From NCBI GenBank assembly GCA_019633425.1, contig WSUB01000321.1:1-24758 (forward strand): a stretch of 24,758 nt of DNA. The letters are read 5' to 3'. Shown piece after piece: positions 1 to 9,672 of this stretch. The DNA is from Tulasnella sp. 424 (lineage: Eukaryota; Basidiomycota; Agaricomycetes; Cantharellales; Tulasnellaceae). Every line of letters starts with the position of its first letter. Within the stretch, counting starts at the first letter, position 1. The notes under the pieces are model-generated. The model was given only the letters and a program-made list of their open reading frames with translations, had not been told where the DNA came from and ran no database searches. The translations under genes were made by a program, and so were the position numbers.

Positions 1-178
1 CTGCAGCTCGACTGTTTTGTTGTGGTTCACCGAGGCCCTATTTTGCCCCTCCGCCCAAGTACAAAAGGAACTCCCTCTTTTCCCGATCTCAAACCGACTC
101 CCCCCATTCCTCCTTCAGTCTCTCTAGGGACCCGTTGGCCGACTTCCTTCCCTTGCTACTATTGCAACTGCTCCAAGC

Positions 179-1931
179 ATGTTTCAAGTCTTCCAGATGA
201 CGAAGGGCGAGTCGTCCGACGAGCTGGTTCTTGGTGAACCATCAACCCATGACGAGACTCGTACGGTGAAGAGGAGGAATCGTGTCCTGCAGTCGTGTAT
301 TCCTTGTCATGAGCTCCGGCGAAAGGTGCGTCCCGTCGTGTAACCCCCCCACACCACACATTAGCGGCGCGAACCCTCGCTTGACTCCGGCGGGGCACTC
401 CCCGTCGCATAGCTTTCCGCAACTTGGCTGACACCGCGTTTCTCGGTTCCTGGTTCCAGTGCGACAGGCAAAGGCCTTGTACACGTTGCGCGGACCATGG
501 CGTCGTAAGTGATTTTTCTGTCGCCTGGTTTCATGCCTGGTGGTAGAAGCGCCTGAACCGATGAGCTAATCCCGGTCGTGCTTCTTTTCAGGCTGGTCAA
601 TGTGTTTATCAGTTGGAGGACCCCGCTACCAGGCAAGTTTTTGATGACTCAGCGCCTCGTGTCATGGACGCGCCGCCTCGTGTCGGATGGACCCCACGTC
701 CATGACGCGTATTTTGGCCATTTATCCTCTTTTTACCTAATTACGAGGGTTTCCAATTATGCTGACTTGGGGCGTTTTTGCAGAACGGGAGACCAAGACG
801 AGTTAACCAGGCTGCGAAAGCGTGTTCTGGAGCTCGAGCACACAGTTCGAGTTCTAACGCAACGACATTCGCCTCGCGAAGCCTTTGACCAGAAGGTCCT
901 TCAACCAGGTTCTTCACGCCCTCAAGGATCAGCAGAAGACGATGCTAAAGGGAAGAAACCTCGAGATCCCAGCAGTTCAAGCAGCAATTCTGCTGGTCAA
1001 CCTCAACCCGGGACTCTCATCCCTGGGCAATCCAGCTCTCCAAGTACGTAACGGTGCCAGGCTGACTTATATCCTTATTACTTGTCACTGACGATCAACA
1101 CGGGGCATCTAGATAGTGGTAGTGGCATGCTGGGGAACATCCCTCATTGCGGCTGCGCTATTTCTACCGTTGGCCGGCAGATACTCGGCCAACTTCAAAC
1201 CAACTTGGCTGAGTCAATACATCGGCTTAAAGCGCTTCCGGAGCATCAGCGGCATAACGTAAACTGCCCTCTCTACACTCAAGTAATTCACTTGCATCAC
1301 CACGTCGGGTAAGCTTGCGGTCCTTCAGACCCACTCCCTGCATATTGACACTTACGTCGTGCTCTTTAATAATAGGCAAGCGATGGGAAATGTCTCTCTG
1401 CAGCAGGCCGTGTACCCTGGTGGTGCTCAGTCGCGGTCCTACGGACTACAGTCGCCTTACGCTCCCACAGCCTCCTCTCACTCCTCAGCGTCACCGCCTC
1501 AGACGCTGTCAGGCGACTTCCTCAACTTCAACCAGAACGATACCAATTTCGAACTCACTCCTGCTGAGCCATATCCCTATAACGCACCTCACTCCAGCAC
1601 GCTTGGACAAACCCTCTCCCACTCTCTCTCCCATCCACACGGCTCGTCTGGTACGACGTCTCACGGGCAGCACACATTCTCCTACACGGGCGTTCCGGGG
1701 CTAGCTTCGTCGACTGGCAGCTATTCACAATATCAACAGCCGGCACAGCCCGTCCAACAGTACGCTGCTGAGATTCCAAGTATGCCACGGGCTGGTCCTT
1801 CGAGCTCCGCTCAAGCGTCAAGCTTGGCCACTTGGAACTCAATGGGTCTTAGCTCAACTTCAGCCGCTCAGCCTACCCATCGTCCCTCGAGCAAGTCTAC
1901 TCGGGGTCCTAGCACTCGTCCGGCTAAGTGA
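179..1931 (+). CDS. Zn(II)2Cys6 fungal transcription factor, 6 exons, 414 aa
   Basis: Exons 179-325, 460-504, 592-632, 784-1043, 1113-1308 and 1376-1931 join to 1245 nt with consistent phases. The zinc cluster is split over three exons: Cys 40, 43, 50, 56, 59 and 68, spacing C-x2-C-x6-C-x5-C-x2-C-x8-C, preceded by basic KRRNR. This is the binuclear cluster that binds DNA in fungal nuclear regulators. A short leucine-heptad segment follows (L85, L88, V92, L95, V99, L102), the usual dimerisation element. Residues from about 230 to the end are Ser/Pro/Gln/Tyr rich and look disordered, possibly an activation region. I see no fungal_trans middle-homology domain. The start at 179 is the first in-frame ATG; another lies six codons on. 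Intron 3 (633-783) is GC-AG. The target genes are not visible from the sequence. Confidence 0.86.
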
Positions 1932-4900
1932 TGGCGTTAAACAACCCTTCATCTTGTCTGTTCCACTATTTTCTCTTGCATTCGTTCCGGACTAATACCC
2001 ATTGAACACAACTCATCTTCCTCACTGCAATGCTATCATTTCATTTATGTAACGCTATCCGTATCCTATTGTCACTTTTCGTTCTTCTATGTATCCTCAC
2101 ATGTTTGCGAATTATTACCTATTCTCCCATCCCTCTGGCTTTTCAAATTAACTTATCTATGCAATATTCTTTTCCTAGTCTATTTAGCTGGTTGTTTCGC
2201 TTTGCTGGTTCGTTCCATAATCACTATTTTCTGTTTACCCACGTTGCCCCAGGCCTGACCAATCTTGGCATACTTTCACTGAGCGTAGCTTCATCTTTTG
2301 GAGCTTTAGAACGGTGCCCATGAGTTGGTATAGCCTCAGACTGAGACGCTCGTGGGATTCAAGCTTTGGGATCATCCCATCGGCAATACCGCTGCTGCCT
2401 ACGTGCAGTACCCCTCTCCATCCCAACCCCACCCCCTAAAGATCGTGCCTTGTTGAGCTCTCAGCTTTGAGCTAATGAGACTCTCTGCCACTCCTTTGTT
2501 GATCGGATGCAATCCGACTCGACGCTGGCGGAAATTGTGAGGGATCTGAACACGCGGCAGAGCCAACCCCCGGGAACCATGATCGGGCATTCAATAGCTT
2601 GCAACTCAATACGGATAGTAAATCTCTCCATATATACGTTGGTACCGTATGAATTGTTTTTTGGCTTCCAGATCAAATTCTTTTCATCTCCAGATGAACC
2701 GATGAAGTCCTCACCTCACGAGTCAGTTGACGAAAGGGGAAAAAATCACAAAAAACGAAAGAATCGAGCACAAAATAGGTCTGAGCTGGAGCGGAGCAGG
2801 TTGAGAGTGGGTTCTAGAGGAGAGCGTGGCCGATAGCGGCAGCCGATCGGGGTTCGATCTGATTCCAGCGGACACGACCTGAAATACCGAGTGCTGTGGC
2901 TTTCGGAGTGACCGAGCAGCACCAGTACGAATACGAGCAGGAAAATCAGACTGAGGGTGTAACGAGCAGTCGCGGGATATTAAACTACAGAGCCATCACG
3001 AGCGAGCGGACTCATCACCTTTCAACCTAATTGCGTCGGTATATTAACTCCATCTTCACACTGGTTTTTTATAGCTCTAGTAGTATATACGTGTTTATTA
3101 AGGATAACACTCTCTAATGTAACTGCAGGGTTTGACCCAGGGGTCGCTAAGACCAGGACGGATCTCGATGAATGCCGTATCCCTTTGACCCTTGTGATCC
3201 CAGTTACGCAAAAGCTAGATTTCCCCGTGCCAAGGTGTCTTTGCGAGGTCTGAAAAGCCCCCAAAACATACCCCTCTCCGTTGATTTTATCCCCTCTACT
3301 GGGGGCCTCGGGGAACTCACCATTCCGATCGACAGAGAAAACGAGTTTGGGATGGAGCCGCGTCGTTGCTCTTGACGACGAGCGGTAGATGAAGACATCA
3401 TGTTCTGGTCTCACTCCTCACATGCCTTTTTGCAAGGTTCTCGAAAGCGATCGACGAGTCTGACAGACAAAGTCTGCAGGGCACTCCCTTCACGCCCCTG
3501 CAGCGAGAACAGGTCGATTGGAGCTTGTTCGCAGGCTGGCATCAGAATTTCTTTCCTAAAACTCCGACGTCGTCGACGGGGTCATGTCTGTAGCTGGGAC
3601 CAAGTGACGTCGCGCACGGTGGCCGGCAGCCATGAGGCTGATGTGACTGCAATGCGGCTTGCTCGTTGGCGAGGTCCGATCAGCAGAAGGGCTACCCCGA
3701 TGCGTCGCGTCCTTGGGATAAGGGGATTTATTCAACAGGGGTTCAATTCTGGGCGGCGAATTCAGAAAGATCCGAGCAGTGGAACGAAATCCAAACGTGC
3801 GGCCCCATGAACGCCGTGCCGGAAAGTCACGCTAGAAGAGGACAAAGGAAGAGGGTTGTGGGTATCTCAAGAACTTTGACAACGGGTGATGGGAGAACTG
3901 CGGCCGAAGGGCGCCCTGAGTTGGGGCGCCCATTCTTTCGTTGAAGTCAAACTATCACCTCAGAAGAACCCCACGAGTCTATCCCACGAGTAGGAGCACA
4001 TTGGATCCACAAAACGACATAGAACCGCTGTGTTTGCAAATTCACGGCCTATCGCGGCTGAAGGCTTGAGCAGCTGGAGTGCAGAAGCAGTTCCTCCGAT
4101 TAGCCCACGGTGGAAATCAGGCGAGTGAGTTGGGATCTTGGCTCCACGTACAAAGAGACATTTGCATCTAGAGTCGTAGGGGAAGTCCGAGATGAGGCGG
4201 TGCGAGGCAAAACTCCGATGTGTCGTTGTCCCCAGAATAGCGGCCTATCCAGATTCATACCGTTCATATGGTCACAAAGCATTGTAACGCCATTCTTGAA
4301 GGAGTGTCTCCTGTGTACGTAAATTGGGGCACGATGCGACACTGTTTGTTGAAATGCCTTCGGAACGCCGTCGAGCTTGAGCGGTTTGCTTAGCACGTCG
4401 GGAGTGAGATCTCCGGCACTGTTTCCCAAGCGACCACGTTCCTTCATATCCCATGATGACGCAATTGTCGAGCCGGGCTTGGGAATCACCGTCCTTTTTT
4501 GCCTTTTAGGGTATCTGACGGATCACGGGCAGCACCATATCCCAATTAGGAACCATCGATGCGCTCAAACAGCATCTCCCGCGAGAAGAGCCGCGGATAT
4601 GCTCCCAGGGTGAGACACATCGCTTAAGGGCAGTCGAGATGGCTTCGGGATATGAAGAAAGTCCGATGATTAATAGTCTGCGTGTGGCAAAAGCGTGAGG
4701 CGTCCGAGTAACCCACAAAGTGGATCTTTGTCGACTGAAGCAGTTATATTGACAGGATTTCGAATAGCGTCCAGCGTATTTTGACCAAAAACCCAGGACA
4801 TCCGTGACAGATGCATGTGGGGGATTGTCCATCGGTTCGAGGGACGAGGCTCCAAGGCGAGGGTTACGATAACGCCGTCGCGAGCTCTGACCCCTTCATC

Positions 4901-5536
4901 CGATGACTTTTCGGGTCCATACACGTGTCTAGACCTCCTGCGGGTTTCGACCAAACGAGCAGAAAAGAGTGTTCAAGCAAAGAAAGTCCCGGCATTGACC
5001 GCGCCAAAATTCGAACCCAGCATCCTGGGTCACAAGGTGGTCTCCCAGGCCAAAACCAGACAGGGCTCGGGTAATAAAGGTCCCCGATACAACACTAATG
5101 CGCCGGACGGCTGATCCAGTTCTGGAGCTGCGAAAACAATAGGTAGAGATGGTCGGAGGGTTGGAAGACAAGCGAACGAGTCGCATAAGGGTGAGACTCA
5201 CTCATATTCTCCTCATCCAAAGACATGCAGACAACACGTTTATTTTACTCGGCGAAGGCTGCCATCTCTGGCTTTGGTAAGCGTTGAGAGTCGAGCCAAC
5301 CAAAAAGGGAAAGATACCCATTGAACGCACTAAAGCATTTATCGGTCCCAAGTAAACGACACGGGCTTCTGATCGTGTCTTCCGTCGCAGGATTTACTGA
5401 GCTTTCGCAATACGCAGACGGCTAGTTCATCGACGATGCGTTGATGGCGTCGGCAGTTTTCGGTCCGTTTGTGTTTACCGGCGGACAACGCGGATAACAT
5501 CTCCGTCTCACCCTTCAGACTTCGACACGACACTAA
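1932..5536. other. Gene-poor stretch, about 3.6 kb, no gene supported
   Basis: After the transcription-factor stop the first few hundred bases are T-rich and fit a 3' UTR. The rest carries only short open frames on both strands with no recognisable domain, no signal peptide and no consistent splice chain. Two of them, 3022-3414 (-) and 3172-3375 (+), lie over each other. A perfect GC-rich inverted repeat sits at 3909-3931. A tRNA B-box-like string on the minus strand near 5010-5020 does not fold as a tRNA. Old degraded transposon sequence is possible but I cannot demonstrate it. Confidence 0.5.
3909..3931. repeat. GC-rich perfect hairpin, 8 bp arms
   Basis: The self-complementary octamer GGGCGCCC occurs at 3909-3916 and again at 3924-3931, separated by TGAGTTG. 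It can form an 8 bp all-GC stem with a 7 nt loop. No gene ends or starts nearby, so no role is assigned. Confidence 0.6.
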
Positions 5537-5806
5537 ATCCTTAAGCTCAGGACTACCCGCTGCTTCTGGGGCGGGTGTGTACAACTACCTCGCCTCGAGT
5601 CACCTCCGAAAGCCTCCATGCTTAAACCCGAGACATACGGACACGTATTCACCGAAGGCCATGTCCCGAGGGCTCTAGCAGTCGACTCCCGCAACGGGGC
5701 GCAACATAGCCTACTGATGACTGAGCTCCTCAGAACCCGAAAGAATATTGACGAGGACATGAAGCTTGCTGAAATCCAGAAGATCGTTTTACGAGAAGAG
5801 GCGTGA
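5537..5806 (+). pseudogene. Retroelement-like C-terminal relic (weak)
   Basis: An open frame runs from just after a stop at 5534 to the stop at 5804-5806. Its last third contains LLMTELLRTRKNI, closely matched by LLMTELLGTRKGI in the minus-strand relic at 23247-23459; the DNA agrees at about 29 of 38 hand-aligned positions. The second copy continues as a short helical segment of the type I associate with the extreme C-terminus of non-LTR retrotransposon polyproteins. That family assignment is inference; the dispersed repeat itself is seen. No upstream polymerase or RNase H sequence is present, so it is at most a fragment. A cellular 3' exon cannot be excluded. Confidence 0.3.
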
Positions 5807-6009
5807 GCTGGGGGATGTGCATTCCAGGACGGCTTGAAATCGGGCAACCAGCAGCGGCAGGACGCTCCAACCAACCGATTCCATGAATTCAAGTCCTCAT
5901 CAGAAACACAAGAACGGTCGTACAATCAACCCAGTAGAACAAATCAATGGGACAAGTAATATACAGCTCGGGGGTGCCAACGTCCACCATCGAACATACA
6001 AAAATATAT

Positions 6010-7276
6010 CTACATCCTCAACCTCTTCCTCTCCATCTCTTCCATCATCAGCCTCTCGCTCGCGCTCATCGTCGACAAATCCCGCTTCGCTCCTGCAACC
6101 GGATTCGGTGCCGAAGAACTACTCTGAGCCGCCGGCTTGGAAGCCATCTTGAACACATTCTTCTTCAATGGGTTCCCGGCGGGTTTGAAGACGTTCAGCT
6201 TCAAGGGCTGCGGTGCTGGAGCAGGGATAGCAGCGAGGGTCGTAGTGGAAGATGACGAGGGGCCTGGTTCTGATGGCCCAGCGGCAGCGTTGGGCGCCGG
6301 CGGAGTAGAATCGCTCCCGTCTGCATTCGAAGGAGACTGGGATCCCGCTGGAGGCGACGCAGGCTTCTTGCCCAGCGACAGAACCAGCTTCTGTCCCTCT
6401 TCCCGCTTCAAACCCTCTTCTGCAGCAGCTGTTGTCGAAGCACCAGGGGTTGAGAGACCCAGTGCCTCCGCTTCCGCTTGAGCCTTTTCGATTTGGGCCT
6501 TCAGAAGTTCACGTTCCCGCTGCTCGTCCGAAACTTGAAGTCGTTCCTTCTTAGCGCTCGCTTCCTACGGAAAAAAGGGAGTGAACCGAGGTCAAGATAG
6601 ATGCTTTTGTAGAATGTGAGTAGATGGGCACGTACTGCTTTCTCCAGGGCCTTGGGACTGTTGTCGATCCACGCTATGAACCATCCTTTCTCCGTATCGT
6701 CCACTCGAGCGACACCCGTCCGTCCCAAGTGCTTGACAAATTCGGTCAACGTCACCCATCGTGTTGCGTTCATGTGTAGGTGGCCTTTGTCCTGGATGTA
6801 CTCCTGGTAGACCTTGTTGGCCAGCACTCGCTTGGTTCCGAACCTGGAATTGGCAGGCATGAGTATCCTCGGAATACTGGCTTCCATATCGATGCCAAGG
6901 GACGAACCTTCTAGACAGTAGCGCCACGAATTCAGCCTGGAATTGGGAGGAGAAGTCGGAGATGTGCTTTCCGGCGGATTCACCGACGACGAGCATTTGC
7001 CGGAGATGCGACTCAGTGGCCATGTGACACTTGAAGCCGTTCTCGTCCCGACATTGCTTCTCGCAGACTTGGCAGTACCATCGGAGTCGTTGAAGGCCTG
7101 TGGGCAGGAAGGTTTAGTCTGCGCCTAAATAATAGGGATGGGATGGAGGTGGACGGACCTTTCGCCTTCATCTTATTAGCGAGATATTTCCTAAAAAGCA
7201 ACAAAGTTAGATCGAGTTCGGGTATCAACGGTGGCACCTGTGATACTTACGCCGATCCTACTTCAGCGCGCGGCAT
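6010..7276 (-). CDS. KIN17: KIN17-like DNA/RNA-binding zinc-finger protein, 5 exons, 336 aa
   Basis: Exons on the minus strand are 7276-7251, 7190-7159, 7097-6908, 6843-6636 and 6564-6010 (1011 nt, phases agree). The N-terminus reads MPRAEVGSAKYLANKMKAKG, the typical fungal KIN17 opening. It is followed by the C2H2 finger WYCQVCEKQC...FKCH, with Cys28, Cys31, His44 and His50 as likely ligands. Residues about 51-160 are the conserved KIN17 winged-helix region, including HMNATRWVTLTEFVKHLG and KGWFIAWID. A charged helical stretch follows (KKERLQVSDEQRERELLKAQ), then a Ser/Ala/Pro-rich tail ending MEEMERKRLRM. The C-terminal SH3/KOW-like tail of animal KIN17 is absent, giving the shorter fungal form. 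Family knowledge: nuclear, linked to DNA replication and repair and to spliceosomal complexes. It is divergently oriented to the dehydrogenase gene with about 376 bp between start codons. Confidence 0.95.
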
Positions 7277-7652
7277 GTCTGATGTCGATGGCGGGTGTAA
7301 ACTTCGGTCTTGTGTGCGTTGGGGTCGGTGGGTGGTGGTCCGGTCAAAAGTCGAATGAAGCCCCTGCAACGCTGAGTAAAGCCGAACACGACCTCTCACG
7401 CCTCACGTGTGGCTGCGCCTGCCCTCCACCGGGCCTACGCTTCTTTGACTGATCGCGCGCTCTGATTGGCTCGCTCCCACCTTGTCCCCATTCGATCGAA
7501 ACGCAGGAACAAGAGGGGGGGTGTGGTTTGGGTCGATAAAAACCCAAAACCCTCATGGCCCAAGATATGAAAAACAAGGTTACGACGACCGTATCCACCC
7601 CTTCGACGATCCCCAGTATCCAACCCCCAGAAAGCTCTAAAACTCAAACCAA
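7277..7652. promoter_or_regulatory. Shared divergent promoter region, KIN17 / dehydrogenase
   Basis: The 376 bp between the two start codons must hold both promoters. Visible elements are a CACGTG E-box at 7404-7409 and an inverted CCAAT box (ATTGG) at 7465-7469. A TATA-like GATAAAAA lies near 7533-7540, about 115 bp before the dehydrogenase start. Function of these boxes is inferred from motif identity only. Confidence 0.45.
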
Positions 7653-8884
7653 ATGACGAGTGTTGCTAGCGTACGGAACTCTGTTGACAGGCCGATGGCG
7701 CCGAGTCCTCGGAGGAAGTCTGATGACGGCACGAACGGAGCGAGTCCTGCGTCTCCAACGTCGCCAAGGCTCGGTCACAGAGGGGGAGGACATAGTCGAC
7801 ACGGTTCCCGCAATCAAAGGAAATCGCTAATGATGAGACCAAGGGTTGCTATTATCACAGGCGCCTCATCAGGTTGGTTCCCATGCTCCTTGATGCTCGT
7901 CCGTTCTCTGGCCGACGCTGATTCAGCTCCACCCCGAATGCAACAGGCATCGGACGGGCCTCAGCAGTGAAACTGAGTAGTGAGGGGTGGATCGTGGTAC
8001 TCTCCGCGAGGCGGGAGAAGGAGCTTACTGAGACCGCTGCGCTCTGTTCCGGCGAGACCTTGTCCATCATTGGAGACGTTGCTAAGGAGGAAGATATCAT
8101 TACGCTATTCGAGCGAACTATCCTTCGCTATGGACGACTAGATCTTCTCTTTAACGTGAGTTTTGGCCTTACAATGTCAGAAGTATATGCTCTCAGCACA
8201 TTGCTTCAGAACGCCGGCCTCAGCGGAGAGTCCGAACGGGTCGACAACCTTACGCTTACCAATTTCCTGAACGTCATGAACGTCAATGTCACTGCTTCTG
8301 TGCTGTGTACTCGTGAAGCGTTCAAGATTTTCAAGAAACAGTCCCCACCTGGTGGACGGTGAGTCTTGGCCTACTTGCCTTCGGTGCGCTATATTCGGCT
8401 GAACCCATTCTTTAAGTATAATTAACAACGGGAGCTTATCAGCAACTACCCCTCGACCCGAATCGGCAGCTTATGCGATATCCAAACACGCTATCTCGGG
8501 ACTCACCAAGTCCACCGCTCTCGACGGGCGACCATTCAACATTACGGTAACCCAAATCGACATAGGTCTGCTAACTGTTTCCCAATCCAATCCATTTCCG
8601 AACTTAAACCTTTAATTTATTTGCAGGAAACGCAGCCACCGCGATGTGGCCGCCAAAGGACACCGAGCAGAAAGGGACATTACAGGCAGATGGTGCCCTC
8701 AAGCAAGAACCATTCATGGATGTATCGCATATTGCCAATGCAGTGGCTCATGTTGCGAGTCTTCCCAACGAAATTACCTTGTTGGAGATGACTATCATGT
8801 GAGTAATCGTGATATATCTAGGGCCAAAAGAGACTGAACGAGGTTTTTAGGCCGACTGGGATGCCATTCGTCGGCAGAGGCTAA
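7653..8884 (+). CDS. Short-chain dehydrogenase/reductase (classical SDR), 6 exons, 310 aa
   Basis: Exons 7653-7872, 7947-8155, 8210-8358, 8417-8565, 8627-8798 and 8851-8884 total 933 nt with matching phases. The Rossmann nucleotide motif TGASSGIG is at residues 69-76, split by intron 1 inside the glycine motif. NNAG is at 143-146. The catalytic triad is Ser199 (NNGSLSA), Tyr212 and Lys216 (YAISK). The protein therefore has everything needed for NAD(P)-dependent oxidation or reduction of an alcohol or carbonyl; the substrate cannot be read from the sequence. Residues 1-60 form a Ser/Pro/Arg/Gly-rich extension outside the family core, without a clear signal peptide or hydrophobic segment. The last exon codes only eleven residues and ends [10 protein letters not shown], a common SDR C-terminal style. 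The start is the first ATG of the open frame. Confidence 0.92.
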
Positions 8885-9600
8885 GGGGCTATCAGAGTAA
8901 ATTAACCGATATAACGGGATAAATGAACCTTGAAAGGATAGTAGAAGTGATAATGTCTTACAATAGCTTTTTTTCGGACCGTATAGTGCGTTTCTTCCCC
9001 ATCTAATGCATTGTATTTTCTTCAGTCCAAGCAAGTGCACCGTCATTGCACGCATTCTGGTCTCGTGGTTCATTCGTCGATCTTGACGGAAGAAGTCCAA
9101 CTTGCGATCCAGGCTGTCCATCTGAGATCCGTGGCCGGCGCCTCCGTTCACTGGCGCTAACGTCACACCCCATCACAACTTCACGTCAAATGACGCTAGC
9201 GGGAAAATCCTAGATATCGGGAGAACTCAGGCTTCTAGACTGATATCGGTATTTACTGGCCAGGTCCCCGTCCCGGTGGGCAGGGATGTTTGTCGTGCTT
9301 GTCCTTGTGGCGCTCGCTCGAAGAAATTTCGCTTCTGACCACCAACCATTGGCCAACAGCCTGGAATTTGTATCACCCGGCGGGAACGAATATTCAAGGC
9401 CCGACGAATTCATATGACGTTGCAACGATTAAGAAGTACAATCCATTTACCGGACTAGCGGTTGGCTCCAACGGCCGATGCGTATGACGTCGAAGGGTCG
9501 CTTCGGGATGACGTTGAGCATGATCTCAGCCACCCGATGATCGACATTCCCCGTTCGCTTTGCAAAAGAAAGCGGTTTCATTGGACCGACTTCCGCGCCC
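8885..9600. other. Intergenic region, no gene seen
   Basis: This is the dehydrogenase 3' flank and the distal catalase promoter. Short open frames on both strands show no domain or conserved motif. I see no RNA gene or repeat of note. Confidence 0.5.
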
Positions 9601-9608
9601 TATAAAAG
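9601..9608 (+). promoter_or_regulatory. TATA box of the catalase gene
   Basis: TATAAAAG lies 72 bp before the catalase ATG and is followed by a pyrimidine-rich leader (CTCCCCTCTCCTTCG), a common layout in highly expressed fungal genes. Confidence 0.7.
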
Positions 9609-9672
9609 ATTTCGTGGTGGTCTGGTCGGGCATTCATTTTGAACCGTCTCCTCCCCTCTCCTTCGATCCTCA

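Noticed and set aside
2030..2323. 97-codon hydrophobic frame after the transcription factor
   Set aside because: T-rich 3' UTR-like sequence; hydrophobicity follows from base composition, with no other sign of a gene.
3022..3414. 130-codon minus-strand frame
   Set aside because: A non-ATG start, no recognisable motif, and an equally open plus-strand frame on top of it.
3666..3944. 92-codon plus-strand frame containing GVQFWAANSERSEQWNE
   Set aside because: Looks protein-like for a short stretch, but no family, no splice chain and no supporting copy.
4985..5060. tRNA or tRNA-derived SINE on the minus strand (GGGTTCGAATTTT resembles a B box, with an A-box-like string about 30 nt before)
   Set aside because: The T-arm and anticodon arm do not pair and no acceptor stem can be found; too weak without related copies.
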